Shown here: piece by piece, positions 32,955-42,899 of the stretch
How the letters are laid out: every line of letters begins with the position of its first letter
Numbering within the stretch: the stretch's first letter is position 1
Assembly: GCF_900104025.1 (NCBI RefSeq)
Contig: NZ_FNIQ01000005.1
Location: 310,001-374,000 of the forward strand
Origin: Geodermatophilus sp. DSM 45219
Lineage (GTDB): Bacteria; Actinomycetota; Actinomycetes; Mycobacteriales; Geodermatophilaceae
DNA length: 64,000 bases
Reading direction: 5' to 3'
Translations under genes and position numbers: made by a program
Notes under the pieces: model-generated
What the model saw: the letters and a program-made list of their open reading frames with translations, nothing else
Told to the model about the DNA's origin: nothing
Databases searched by the model: none

Positions 32955-33983
32955 TCAGCGGGCCGGCGCGGGCCGGCCGTCCGCCGGCGGGACCACCGGG
33001 TCGGCGCCCTCGGCCACCACGCGGGCGTCGCCCTGCACGCCGGGCAGGGTCGCCGTCCAGGCGGCGGTGAAGAAGGCGAACCGGCAGACGACGTTGATCC
33101 AGATGAGGATGCCGACCGCCCCGCCGAAGGCCGACGCGGTGACGCTGCCGGAGATGAGCGACAGGTAGAGGCTGCCCAGCAGCTTCATGACCTCGAAACC
33201 GGCCGCACCGAACAGCGCGCCGGGCAGCAGCCGGCGCAGCGGGTGGGCGGTGGCGGGCACCACCTTGAGCAGCCAGAGGAAGACGACGACGTCGGTGGCC
33301 ACGGCCAGGCCCAGCCCGAGTGCCGCGGTGAGCACGAACAGGCCCGGGGCGTCGTCCAGGCCGAGTGCGGCCAGCGCCCAGTCGGTGGCCTGGGTGACCG
33401 TGCCGGTGAGGCCCAGGCTGACCAGGCCCGCACCGCCGAAGGCGGCCAGCGCCAGCAGGTCCTGCAGGTTGTCGCGGAGGAACTCCGGCTCCTCGACCCG
33501 GCCCCTCCAGATGCGCTCCATCCCCAGGCGCAGCTTGTCCATGGCACGCAGCCCGGCGTAGAGGAACCCGACCAGGCCGATGACCCCGACGACGCCGGCG
33601 GAGCCGACCGCCCCGCGCAGCTCACCGACGATCTCCCGCCCGGTCGGGCCGGGGAAGCTGTCGCGGATGGCGGTGACGAGCTCCTGCTGCAGCAGCTCGT
33701 TGCCCGCGAGCACCAGCCCGATCACCGACGCGACCAGCAGCAGCACCGGCACCAGGCCGAGGAAGACGAAGTAGGTGACGCCCGCGGCCATCAGGTCACC
33801 CTGGGTGCGCTGGTAGCGGCCGCCGGCCCGGGCCAGGTGGTCGAACCACGGGAGCCGGCGGCGCAGCCGGTCCACCCGGGCCTGCCAGCGGCCGGGCAGC
33901 TGCGTGACCCGCGACCAGCGGCCGCCGGGGGGCTGGTCCCCGGCGGGCGCGGGAGCCGGCCGGTCGGTCCGGGTGGCACTCAC
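32955..33983 (-). CDS. YihY/BrkB family membrane protein
   Basis: 342 aa with six membrane helices. Family landmarks: AAGVTYFVFLGLVPVLLL near residue 65, GFLYAGLRAMDKLRLGMERIW near 145, WLLKVVPATAHPLRRLLPGALFGAAGFEVMKLL near 225, and the last helix SAFGGAVGILIWINVVCRFAFFTAAW. Often labelled ribonuclease BN, which is not supported for this family; a transporter or lipid-related role is suspected. GTG 33983 has CAGACT 6 nt upstream, a leaderless promoter. Convergent with the carboxypeptidase, 9 bp between stops. Confidence 0.88.
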   Translation of the reverse strand: MSATRTDRPAPAPAGDQPPGGRWSRVTQLPGRWQARVDRLRRRLPWFDHLARAGGRYQRTQGDLMAAGVTYFVFLGLVPVLLLVASVIGLVLAGNELLQQELVTAIRDSFPGPTGREIVGELRGAVGSAGVVGVIGLVGFLYAGLRAMDKLRLGMERIWRGRVEEPEFLRDNLQDLLALAAFGGAGLVSLGLTGTVTQATDWALAALGLDDAPGLFVLTAALGLGLAVATDVVVFLWLLKVVPATAHPLRRLLPGALFGAAGFEVMKLLGSLYLSLISGSVTASAFGGAVGILIWINVVCRFAFFTAAWTATLPGVQGDARVVAEGADPVVPPADGRPAPAR

Positions 33984-34028
33984 CGCCCGAGTCTGCGGGC
34001 AGACCGCGCGGTGCGCGCCCCGGCCCCG

Positions 34029-34151
34029 GTGACGTGCCGGATCGGCCACCCTCCAGGGGCCCGCCGGCCCCGTCCCGGGTCCCGCCCTGAGCCTGCGAAG
34101 GGTGGGGAGGACGGGGTCCTTCTACGAGGGGTGGGGGACAGGAGGGTCCTT

Positions 34152-34154
<3 letters not shown>
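34029..34154 (-). repeat. Nested pair of hairpin elements
   Basis: An outer element has its left part at 34029-34068 (GGTGACGTGCCGGATCGGCC ... CAGGGGCCCGCC) and its right part at about 34122-34154 (CGAGGGGTGGGGGACAGGAG ... CCTTTCAG). Between them is a complete second copy, 34069-34121, GGCCCCGTCC ... GGACGGGGTCCTT. The right end supplies the TGA stop (34152-34154) of the ligase-like gene. Confidence 0.7.
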
Positions 34155-35800
<1,646 letters not shown>

Positions 35801-36913
35801 TCACGCGGGGGCCGCGGCCGACCGCGCCACGTCGAGCGCGGCGAGGAAGACGTCGTCCTCCTCCGGCGTGCCGACGGTGACCCGGATCCCGTCCCCGGCG
35901 AAGGGCCGGGTGATGACCGCACGCGCCTCCAGCGCGGCCGCCAGGCCGGTGGCCTGCTCCCCCACCGGCAGCCAGACGAAGTTGGCCTGGCTGTCGGAGA
36001 CGTCCAGGCCGCGCTCGCGCAGGGCGCCGGTGAGCCGCTCCCGCTCGGCGGTCACCGCGGCGCACCTCCGGCGCACCTCGTCCTCGCTGGCCAGCGCGGC
36101 GACCGCCGCGGCCTGCGCCAGCGTGGAGACGCTGAACGGCACGTGCGTGCGGCGGACGGCGTCGGCGACGGCCGGGTCCTCCGCGACCAGGTAGCCGACC
36201 CGCAGGCCGGCCAGCCCCCAGGCCTTGGAGAAGGTGCGCAGCACCGCGACGTTGGGCCGCCCGCGCATCAGCTCCAGCCCGTCGGGGACGTCGGGGTCGG
36301 TGACGAACTCCCGGTACGCCTCGTCGAGGACGACGAGGGTGTCGGCGGGGACGGCGTCCAGGGACCGCTCCAGCGGGGCGCGGCGGACCGCCGTCCCGGT
36401 GGGGTTGTTCGGGTTGCACACGAAGACCACCCGGGTGGTCTCGTCGACGGCGGCGGCCAGCGCCTCGAGGTCGTGGGTGTCGGCCGGGCCGCCGGGGCGG
36501 CCGGGCACGAGCGGCACCTGGACCGACCGCGCGCCGGCCACCTGGGCCAGCAGCGGGTACATCTCGAAGGACCGCCAGGCGAACGCGATGGACGTACCGG
36601 GGTCGTTGAACGACTGGGCCAGCTGCTGGCAGAGCATCACCGCGCCGCAGCCGGGGACGACCTGGGCGGGGTCGACGCCGTAGCGCTCGGCGAGCGCGGC
36701 GGTGAGGACGACCGCGCCGTTGTCCGGGTAGCGGTGGGTCTCGGCGGCCGCGGCGGCCAGCGCCTCGACGACGGCCGGCAGCGGCGGGAACGCGACCTCG
36801 TTGCTGGCCAGCTTGACCGCCCGCTCGACGCCGATCTCCCGGGCGAGGTCGGCCGGGTTGCGCCCGGGCCGGTAGGCGGGCAACTGCTGCACCGCCGGTC
36901 GTGCGCTGACCAC
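35801..36913 (-). CDS. hisC: HisC-like aminotransferase (histidinol-phosphate or aromatic)
   Basis: 370-aa PLP enzyme, fold type [14 protein letters not shown] near residue 34, [12 protein letters not shown] near 160, LDEAYREFV near 194, PLP-lysine in [17 protein letters not shown] near 221, and C-terminal Arg in [13 protein letters not shown]. No other his genes are nearby, and the second-copy HisC of actinobacteria is often an aromatic aminotransferase (Pat), so either role is possible. GTG 36913 is fixed by AGGAGG 7 nt upstream. Divergent from galE with 68 bp between starts. Confidence 0.88.
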   Translation of the reverse strand: MVSARPAVQQLPAYRPGRNPADLAREIGVERAVKLASNEVAFPPLPAVVEALAAAAAETHRYPDNGAVVLTAALAERYGVDPAQVVPGCGAVMLCQQLAQSFNDPGTSIAFAWRSFEMYPLLAQVAGARSVQVPLVPGRPGGPADTHDLEALAAAVDETTRVVFVCNPNNPTGTAVRRAPLERSLDAVPADTLVVLDEAYREFVTDPDVPDGLELMRGRPNVAVLRTFSKAWGLAGLRVGYLVAEDPAVADAVRRTHVPFSVSTLAQAAAVAALASEDEVRRRCAAVTAERERLTGALRERGLDVSDSQANFVWLPVGEQATGLAAALEARAVITRPFAGDGIRVTVGTPEEDDVFLAALDVARSAAAPA

Positions 36914-36968
36914 GTCCGCTCCTCCTGACCGCGCCCGCGTCGCGCCGGTGGGGTCCCGCACGCGGATC

Positions 36969-36974
36969 TAGGGT
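36969..36974 (+). promoter_or_regulatory. Leaderless galE promoter -10 box
   Basis: TAGGGT lies 7 nt upstream of the galE ATG at 36982 and no ribosome site is present, so the transcript probably starts at or next to the A of the ATG. Confidence 0.5.
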
Positions 36975-36981
36975 GGGGCGC

Positions 36982-37983
36982 ATGCGCGTTCTCGTCGCCG
37001 GTGGGGCCGGCTACATCGGCAGCGTAGTCACGGCCGCCCTCCTCGAGGGCGGGCACGAGGTGACCGTGCTCGACGACCTCTCGACCGGGCACGCCGACGC
37101 GGTGCCGTCGGGGGCCCGGTTGGTGCAGGCCTCGCTGCACGACTCCAGGCCCGTGCTGGCCGACGTCCGGCCCGAGGCGGTGCTGCACTTCGCGGCCAAG
37201 AGCCTGGTCGGCCAGTCGCAGGTCGAGCCGGGGGTCTACTGGGACACCAACGTCACCGGCACGCTGGCGCTGCTGGAGGCCATGCGGGCGGCCGACTGCC
37301 GCCGGATCGTCTTCTCCTCGACCGCGGCGACCTACGGCGAGCCCGAGCAGGTGCCGATCCGCGAGGACGCCCCCACCCGGCCGACCAACACCTACGGCGC
37401 CACCAAGCTCGCCGTCGACACGATGCTGACCTCGTACGCCACCGCGTACGACTTCGCGGCGGTGAGCCTGCGCTACTTCAACGTCGCCGGCGCCGCGTAC
37501 GGGCTGGGTGAGCGGCACACCACCGAGACCCACCTCATCCCGATCGCCCTGCAGGTGGCGGCCGGGCAGCGGGAGCACCTGACCGTCTACGGCGAGGACT
37601 ACCCGACGCCGGACGGCACCTGCATCCGCGACTACATCCACGTCGAGGACCTCAGCGACGCGCACCTGCTCGCGCTGCCCGCGCCGTCCCCGGGCGAGCA
37701 CCGGGTCTACAACCTGGGCAACGGGACCGGGTTCTCGGTGCAGCAGGTGATCGACGCCGTCCGCGAGGTCACCGGGCACCCCGTCCCGGTCGTCGTCGGC
37801 GAGCGCCGGGCCGGGGACCCCGCGCAGCTGGTCGCCTCCAGCGACCGGATCCGCGCGGACCTCGGCTGGACGCCGCGGCACACCGACCTGGCCGGCATCG
37901 TCCGCGACGCGTGGGAGTTGAAGGACCCCTCTGCCCCCCACCACTCGCAGGCTCGCGGCGGGCCCCTGCAGAGCGGCCGTTGA
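36982..37983 (+). CDS. galE: UDP-glucose 4-epimerase
   Basis: 333-aa extended short-chain dehydrogenase interconverting UDP-glucose and UDP-galactose, supplying galactose for cell-wall glycans. [13 protein letters not shown] near residue 3, [12 protein letters not shown] near 70, catalytic Ser/Tyr in [10 protein letters not shown] and [18 protein letters not shown] near 160, [14 protein letters not shown] near 211. ATG 36982. The family part ends near residue 312; the last 22 residues ([20 protein letters not shown]) are translated from an intergenic hairpin element whose own TGA is out of frame here (37919-37921). Catalysis should be unaffected. Confidence 0.93.
   Translation: MRVLVAGGAGYIGSVVTAALLEGGHEVTVLDDLSTGHADAVPSGARLVQASLHDSRPVLADVRPEAVLHFAAKSLVGQSQVEPGVYWDTNVTGTLALLEAMRAADCRRIVFSSTAATYGEPEQVPIREDAPTRPTNTYGATKLAVDTMLTSYATAYDFAAVSLRYFNVAGAAYGLGERHTTETHLIPIALQVAAGQREHLTVYGEDYPTPDGTCIRDYIHVEDLSDAHLLALPAPSPGEHRVYNLGNGTGFSVQQVIDAVREVTGHPVPVVVGERRAGDPAQLVASSDRIRADLGWTPRHTDLAGIVRDAWELKDPSAPHHSQARGGPLQSGR
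37918..37983 (+). repeat. Hairpin element translated as the GalE tail
   Basis: TTGAAGGACCCCTCTGCCCC, then a CACTCGCAGGCTCGCGGCGG core, then GGCCCCTGCAGAGCGGCC. End arms GGACCCCTCTGC and GCAGAGCGGCC pair. In other copies the TGA in TGAAGGACC is the host gene's stop; here it is in the +1 frame, so translation continues to a TGA at the far end. Confidence 0.8.
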
Positions 37984-37993
37984 GGGCCGCGCG

Positions 37994-39328
37994 CTAGCCG
38001 CCGATGGTCTGGGTCGAGACCTGCGCCGGGTCGACCTCGGGCTGCGGGGCACTGCTGACCGAGATCCGCGCGATCCGCCGTCCGTCGAGCTCGAGCACGG
38101 TGAGCGTGCGCCCCTCGACCTCCACGGTGTCGCCCGCGACGGGCAGCCGGCCGAGCTCGGCGAGCACGTAGCCGGCGACGGTCTCGTACGGGCCCTCGGG
38201 CAGCTGCACGCCGGTCACCTCGCGGAAGTCGTCGAGGTTGAGCAGGCCGTCGACCTCGTGCGGTCCGCCGGGCCGCTGGTCGCCGCCCTCGACCACGTCC
38301 TCGTCGTACTCGTCGTAGATCTCCCCGATGACCTCCTCGATGAGGTCCTCGAGGGTGACGATGCCGTCGGTCCCCCCGTACTCGTCGACGACGATCGCCA
38401 GGTGCTGGTTCTCCCGCCGCATCTCCGACAGGGCGGTGAGGACGCCGGCGGTGCCCGGCAGCCGCTTCACCTCGCGGACCAGGCCGCCGACGGTCGCGGC
38501 CCGGCCGGCCGGGTGGTTGGGCAGGAACAGGTCGCGCACGTGCACGAAGCCCAGGACGTCGTCCTCGTCACGGCCGACCACCGGGTAGCGCGAGTGACTG
38601 GAGTCGTGCACCTGCTTGGCCGCGCGGCTGGCGGTCATCGACGCCTCGAGGAAGTCGACCTCGGTGCGCGGTGTCATGACCTCGCGGACCTCGCGGTCAC
38701 CGGCGCGGAACACCTCGCCGATGAGCCGCCGCTCGTCGGAGCTCAGCGACTCGTGAGCCGAGACCAGGTCGCGCAGCTCCTCCTGGCTGATCGACTCGCC
38801 GCTGGCCTTGGGGTCCCCGCCCACCAGGCGGACCAGCACGTTCGTCGACTTCGACAGCAGCCAGATGACCGGGCGGGAGAGCGTGGCGATGGCGTTGAGC
38901 GGCGCGGCGACCAGGAGCGAGAAGCCCTCGGCCCGCTGCAGCGCCAGCCGCTTGGGCGTCAGCTCGCCGACCACCAGGGACAGGTAGCTGATCGCGATGG
39001 TGACCAGCACGAAGGACAACGGGTCGGCCAGTCCCGTGCCCATGCCGAGGGACACGAACCACGCCGCCAGCGGCTGGGACAGCGTGCTGGCACCGAACGC
39101 CGCGGAGAAGAAGCCGGCCAGGGTGACGCCGACCTGGACGGCGGCGAGGAAGCGGTTGGGGTCGCTGAGCAGCCGCTGCACCGCCTTGCCCCGACGGCCG
39201 CCGTTCTCGGCCATGGCCCGCACCTGCGACTCGCGGAGGGACACCAGGGCGATCTCGGCCCCGGAGAAGGCGCCGCCGACCAGGACGAAGGCGACGACCA
39301 TCACGATGTTCAGCCAGACGTCGCTCAC
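37994..39328 (-). CDS. CNNM/CorC-type hemolysin family protein with CBS domains
   Basis: 444 aa. DUF21/CNNM membrane domain at residues 1-190 with GGAFSGAEIALVSLRESQVR near 17, VGVTLAGFFSAAFGASTLSQPLA near 61 and GELTPKRLALQRAE near 114; a CBS pair from 205 (VMTPRTEVDFLEA; YPVVGRDEDDVLGFVHVRDLF; VDEYGGTDGIVTLEDLIEEVIGEI), and a C-terminal CorC_HlyC domain from 355. Thought to act in magnesium or cobalt homeostasis. GTG 39328 with CGAGGAGC 9 nt upstream; the much longer open frame to 40147 overlaps a real gene on the other strand. Confidence 0.9.
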   Translation of the reverse strand: MSDVWLNIVMVVAFVLVGGAFSGAEIALVSLRESQVRAMAENGGRRGKAVQRLLSDPNRFLAAVQVGVTLAGFFSAAFGASTLSQPLAAWFVSLGMGTGLADPLSFVLVTIAISYLSLVVGELTPKRLALQRAEGFSLLVAAPLNAIATLSRPVIWLLSKSTNVLVRLVGGDPKASGESISQEELRDLVSAHESLSSDERRLIGEVFRAGDREVREVMTPRTEVDFLEASMTASRAAKQVHDSSHSRYPVVGRDEDDVLGFVHVRDLFLPNHPAGRAATVGGLVREVKRLPGTAGVLTALSEMRRENQHLAIVVDEYGGTDGIVTLEDLIEEVIGEIYDEYDEDVVEGGDQRPGGPHEVDGLLNLDDFREVTGVQLPEGPYETVAGYVLAELGRLPVAGDTVEVEGRTLTVLELDGRRIARISVSSAPQPEVDPAQVSTQTIGG

Positions 39329-39524
39329 CGGCGGCGTGCTCCTCGGACTAGGGCTGTGGGACGGCGTCCATGCTGCCCGCTCCACGCCGCAGGTCCACCA
39401 CCCGGGGCGGGCCGGCTGCGCCAGGAGTGACCTCGGCCACACCGAGCTGCCGATCACGCTCCGCGTTCGGCTACTCTTGCTGAGTAACGATTCGTGATCG
39501 AGAACCGGGTGAGGACGAGCCTTC

Positions 39525-40403
39525 GTGCACCACATGCCGGCGGGTCCGCCGCTGTCTTCCCGCATCGCCGCTGCACTGTCCCGCTGGGTCCGACTCCTCC
39601 GGCTCCCGCGACTGGTCCCCCTGCTGGTCGTCGCCGGGGCGGTCGCCGTGGTCACCCTCGGCGCCCCCATGGTCTCCGGCGCGGTGACGAGCTTCACCGA
39701 CCCGGTGGCGCTGGAGTCCACCGCGACATCGGCCGCTCCCGCCGTTGCCGGTACCGGCGGGTCGTCGTCCTCCGGCGGGCCCGCGCCCGCCCCGCTGACT
39801 CGGCCCGACGGCACCCCGGCGCCCACCGGTACGGCTGTCGAGACGCCGTCCCCCGAGGCGCCCGCCGCCACCCCGGCGCTCCCCGCGGCCGAGGAGCCGG
39901 CGCCGGCTCCTGTGCCGGTGGAGGCGCCGGAGCCCGAGGTGGCTCCGCGGTCCGAGGCCGAGCTCCCGGCCGCCGCCGAGGCGCCCGCCGCCGCGCCGGC
40001 CCCGCTGGCGCAGTCCGCACCGGCCGACCCCTCTGCGGAGGGGCAGGTGCTGGCGCTGGTCAACGCGGCCCGCGCCGAGGCCGGTTGCGGCACGCTCACC
40101 GCCGACTCCGGGCTCGCCGCGGTGGCCCGGGCCCACAGCGCCGACATGCGCGACCGCGACTACTTCTCGCACACCAGCCCGGAGGGCCTGTCCCCCTTCG
40201 ACCGGGCCGAGCGGGCCGGCGTCGACTACTCGCGGGCCGAGAACATCGCCTTCGGGCAGGCCGACGCCGCAGCGGTGATGGAGGCCTGGCTGGACAGCCC
40301 CGGCCACCGCGCCAACATCCTCGACTGCGAGCTGACCAAGCTCGGCGTCGGCGTCGCCGAGGGCACCGGCGGCCCGTGGTGGACCCAGCTCTTCGGCGCC
40401 TGA
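39525..40403 (+). CDS. Exported CAP-domain (SCP/PR-1 family) protein
   Basis: 292 aa. An N-terminal membrane/signal segment (LVPLLVVAGAVAVVTLGAPMVSG, residues about 28-50), a long Pro/Ala/Glu linker (60-165), and a CAP domain at 170-292: LALVNAARAEAGCGTL, ARAHSADMRDRDYFSHTSPEG, AENIAFGQ and SPGHRANILDCELTKLGVGV, with the two family His and Glu residues present. Surface-located, function unknown; the linker may span the wall. GTG 39525. Upstream, TACTCTTGCTGAGTAACG includes a TACTC/GAGTA dyad that could be a regulator site. Confidence 0.88.
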   Translation: MHHMPAGPPLSSRIAAALSRWVRLLRLPRLVPLLVVAGAVAVVTLGAPMVSGAVTSFTDPVALESTATSAAPAVAGTGGSSSSGGPAPAPLTRPDGTPAPTGTAVETPSPEAPAATPALPAAEEPAPAPVPVEAPEPEVAPRSEAELPAAAEAPAAAPAPLAQSAPADPSAEGQVLALVNAARAEAGCGTLTADSGLAAVARAHSADMRDRDYFSHTSPEGLSPFDRAERAGVDYSRAENIAFGQADAAAVMEAWLDSPGHRANILDCELTKLGVGVAEGTGGPWWTQLFGA

Positions 40404-40434
40404 CCTCGTCCGGCCGCGGCAGACCCGCACACCC

Positions 40435-40492
40435 CGACTGCGGGGAAGCAGGGCCTGCGGCACCCACCCAGCGCCCTACTTCCCCGCAGTCG
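40435..40492. repeat. ACTGCGGGGAAG palindrome, copy A, at the 3' end of the DUF559 gene
   Basis: Arms 40435-40454 and 40473-40492 match at 19 of 20 positions (CGACTGCGGGGAAGCAGGGC) around an 18-nt centre. The right arm encodes the final codons and TAG stop of the DUF559 gene (ACT GCG GGG AAG TAG on the minus strand). Related palindromes: 41459-41520 on the other side of the same gene, and 57201-57262 alone. Confidence 0.85.
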
Positions 40493-41369
40493 TGCGGCGG
40501 AGGAGCGTCCGGACCCGGGTGACGAGTTCCGCTGGGTGCCTCAGGTCCGCCGCGGTCACGTGCAGCACCGTCCAGCCTGCGGCGACCAGCGCGTTGAGCC
40601 GCCGCCGGTCACGGCCGAGCTGCCCCGGCTCGCCGTGCCAGGCGCCGTCGTACTCGACCGCGACCCGGTGCTCCGGGAAGGCGAGGTCGACCCTCGCCAC
40701 GAACCGGCCGTCCTGGTCACGGACGGTGTGCTGCGGAACGGCCGCGAGACCGGCGAGGGTGAGCACCACCCGTAGCCGTGACTCCTGCGGCGACTCCGCC
40801 CGGACGTCGGCGAGCTCGACCGCCTGCTCGGCCCGGCGCGCGCCTCTCGGTGTCGGCTGGGCCGTCACTGCGGCGCGCAGTTGCGGGTGGCCGACGACTC
40901 CCCTGGACAGCAGGACGTCCAGCGCTGCCACGCCCTCGACCAGCGGCTCGGCACGTGCGATGTCCAGCGCCGTCCGGATCGACGTGGTGCAGCGCCGTGA
41001 TCGAACCACCACGACGTCGGAGGTGGTGAGCACGAGCCGGCGGACGTGCAGCCCAGCCACGGGACCGAAGCGGGCATCGGCGGGGATCGACACCTCGACG
41101 GGGGTCCGGACGTCGACGAGCTCGGTGGCCCCGTGGAGGTATGCCGCAGTCCGGCCGCTGAAGACGGCGGCGGCCGGCACGACCAGACCCGCACCCCTGA
41201 TCCGGACGCCGAAGGTGTCGGGCAGTTCCGCATCCGCGTAGATCCCGCGGTAGAGGCGGCGCCAGGCGCTGCTGCGGAGGGCATCGGGGGTGAGCAGGCC
41301 CGCGGCGACGGCGTCCCTCCCGCGGAAGACCCGGCCGCGCAGGACGTCTGGTACATGGGCTCTGGGCAC
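40476..41369 (-). CDS. AbiEi-like/DUF559 putative endonuclease
   Basis: 297 aa. The N-terminal part (AVAAGLLTPDALRSSAWRRLYRGIYA) is a winged-helix type seen in AbiEi-like antitoxin proteins. The C-terminal 100 residues are DUF559, a Vsr-like PD-(D/E)XK fold: ESRLRVVLTLAG near 200, then FVARVDLAFPEHRVAVEYDGAWH near 228 with the acidic cluster, and LNALVAAGWTVLHVTAADLR. The start is GTG 41369. No toxin partner gene lies beside it. Both flanks carry related palindromes and its last codons lie in one of them, so gene and palindrome appear to be a unit. Function unproven; DNA cleavage is an inference from the fold. Confidence 0.78.
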   Translation of the reverse strand: MPRAHVPDVLRGRVFRGRDAVAAGLLTPDALRSSAWRRLYRGIYADAELPDTFGVRIRGAGLVVPAAAVFSGRTAAYLHGATELVDVRTPVEVSIPADARFGPVAGLHVRRLVLTTSDVVVVRSRRCTTSIRTALDIARAEPLVEGVAALDVLLSRGVVGHPQLRAAVTAQPTPRGARRAEQAVELADVRAESPQESRLRVVLTLAGLAAVPQHTVRDQDGRFVARVDLAFPEHRVAVEYDGAWHGEPGQLGRDRRRLNALVAAGWTVLHVTAADLRHPAELVTRVRTLLRRTTAGK

Positions 41370-41458
41370 CGCGGCAGCGTGCCTCCGACGGGGGTCGCCA
41401 CGACTGCGGTCGTCCACAGGAGCTCGGTCGTCCACAGCCGCAGCCGACGCATTCCCAC

Positions 41459-41520
41459 CCCGACTGCCCGGAAGTCGGCACTGAGCGGAGCACGTGGGGC
41501 CCGACTTCTCCGCAGTCGGG
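41459..41520. repeat. CCGACTGC..GAAGTCGG palindrome, copy B, upstream of the DUF559 gene
   Basis: Left arm 41459-41479 and right arm 41500-41520 match at 17 of 21 positions; the outer CCCGACTGC and inner GAAGTCGG parts are conserved. Each arm can also fold on itself (CGACT/AGTCG). Just inside, towards the gene, TCGGTCGTCCACAG-like words occur twice (about 41408 and 41427). Confidence 0.8.
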
Positions 41521-41542
41521 CCCTCCGCACGGTGCCCGCGGA

Positions 41543-41588
41543 CGCACGACGGCCCCCTCACCGCGCGGGGTGAGGGGGCCGTCGTGCG
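41543..41588 (-). terminator. Terminator of icd
   Basis: A perfect 20-bp stem (41543-41562, arm CGCACGACGGCCCCCTCACC, and 41569-41588) with a 6-nt loop lies 12 bp beyond the icd stop. It also faces the DUF559 upstream region. Confidence 0.8.
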
Positions 41589-41600
41589 TGCGGGGTCAGG

Positions 41601-42815
41601 TCAGGCCATGGCCTTCTGCAGGTTGGCGTCGATGGCCGCCAGGAAGTCCTGGGTGGTCAGCCACGGCTGGTCCTTGCTGATCAGCAGCGCGAGGTCCTTG
41701 GTCATCTGGCCGCTCTCGACGGTGTCGATGCAGACCTTCTCCAGGGTCTCCGCGAAGCGGGTCACCTCGGGGGTCTCGTCCAGCTTGCCGCGGTGGGCCA
41801 GGCCCCGGGTCCAGGCGAAGATCGACGCGATGGGGTTGGTCGACGTCTCCTTGCTCTGCTGGTGCTGGCGGAAGTGCCGGGTCACCGTGCCGTGGGCGGC
41901 CTCGGCCTCGACGGTGCGGCCGTCGGGGCTCATCAGCACCGACGTCATCAGGCCGAGCGAGCCGAAGCCCTGGGCCACGGTGTCGGACTGCACGTCACCG
42001 TCGTAGTTCTTGCAGGCCCAGACGTAGCCGCCCTCCCACTTGAGGGACGCGGCGACCATGTCGTCGATCAGCCGGTGCTCGTAGGTGATGCCGGCGGCCT
42101 CGAACTTGTCCTTGAACTCGGTCTCGAAGACCTCCTGGAACAGGTCCTTGAAGCGGCCGTCGTAGGCCTTGAGGATCGTGTTCTTGGTGGACAGGTAGAC
42201 CGGGTAGTTGCGGTTGAGCCCGTAGTTCATCGAGGCCCGCGCGAAGTCGCGGATCGACTCGTCGAGGTTGTACATCGCCATCGCGACGCCCCCGCCGGGG
42301 GACTGGAACACCTCGTGCTGGATCGGCTCGCCGCCGTCCTTGGGCTGGAAGGTGATCGTCAGCGTCCCCTCGCCGGGGAACCGGAAGTCGGTGGCCCGGT
42401 ACTGGTCACCGAAGGCGTGACGGCCGACGACGATCGGCTTGGTCCAGCCCGGCACCAGCCGCGGCACGTTGGACATGATGATCGGCTCGCGGAAGATCAC
42501 GCCGCCGAGGATGTTGCGGATCGTCCCGTTCGGGGAGCGCCACATCTTCTTGAGGCCGAACTCCTCGACGCGGGCCTCGTCCGGCGTGATCGTCGCGCAC
42601 TTGACGCCGACGCCGTGCTGCTTGATGGCGTTGGCGGCGTCGACGGTGATCTGGTCGTCGGTCTCGTCGCGCTTCTCGATGCCCAGGTCGTAGTACTCGA
42701 GGTCGACGTCGAGGTACGGGAGGATCAGCTGGTCCTTGATGAACTGCCAGATGATCCGGGTCATCTCGTCGCCGTCGAGCTCCACGACGGTGCCCTGGAC
42801 CTTGATCTTGCTCAC
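41601..42815 (-). CDS. icd: NADP-dependent isocitrate dehydrogenase
   Basis: 404-aa homodimeric eukaryotic-like form of the TCA-cycle enzyme oxidising isocitrate to 2-oxoglutarate. [18 protein letters not shown] near residue 11, [34 protein letters not shown] near 73, [40 protein letters not shown] near 250 with the metal Asp residues, and [15 protein letters not shown] near 305. GTG 42815. Transcribed in the same direction as mdh, but a hairpin element lies between them. Ends at a strong terminator. Confidence 0.97.
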   Translation of the reverse strand: MSKIKVQGTVVELDGDEMTRIIWQFIKDQLILPYLDVDLEYYDLGIEKRDETDDQITVDAANAIKQHGVGVKCATITPDEARVEEFGLKKMWRSPNGTIRNILGGVIFREPIIMSNVPRLVPGWTKPIVVGRHAFGDQYRATDFRFPGEGTLTITFQPKDGGEPIQHEVFQSPGGGVAMAMYNLDESIRDFARASMNYGLNRNYPVYLSTKNTILKAYDGRFKDLFQEVFETEFKDKFEAAGITYEHRLIDDMVAASLKWEGGYVWACKNYDGDVQSDTVAQGFGSLGLMTSVLMSPDGRTVEAEAAHGTVTRHFRQHQQSKETSTNPIASIFAWTRGLAHRGKLDETPEVTRFAETLEKVCIDTVESGQMTKDLALLISKDQPWLTTQDFLAAIDANLQKAMA

Positions 42816-42836
42816 GCGTTCTCCTTGTGCTCTCGT

Positions 42837-42899
42837 GGCCCCGCTGCAGGGTCCCGCCGCGAGCGTGCGAGCGGTGGGGGGCAGTGGGGTCCCTCTTCA
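42837..42899 (-). repeat. Hairpin element copy at the mdh stop
   Basis: From the mdh TGA stop (42897-42899) outward: TGAAGAGGGACCCCACTGCC, then CCCACCGCTCGCACGCTCGC, ending GGACCCTGCAGCGGGGCC. The ends GGACCCCACTGC and GCAGCGGGGCC pair. Placed between mdh and icd. Confidence 0.75.

Noticed and set aside
30209-33070. 953-codon open frame on the plus strand across bmpA and the carboxypeptidase
   Set aside because: Antisense and out-of-frame shadow of two genes with clear motifs and signal peptides.
32955-33983. YihY protein as ribonuclease BN
   Set aside because: This label comes from an old misassignment; the protein is a six-helix membrane protein with no nuclease motif.
40476-41369. DUF559 gene as the antitoxin of an AbiE toxin-antitoxin pair
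   Set aside because: No AbiEii-type nucleotidyltransferase lies beside it; the neighbours are a CAP protein and icd.
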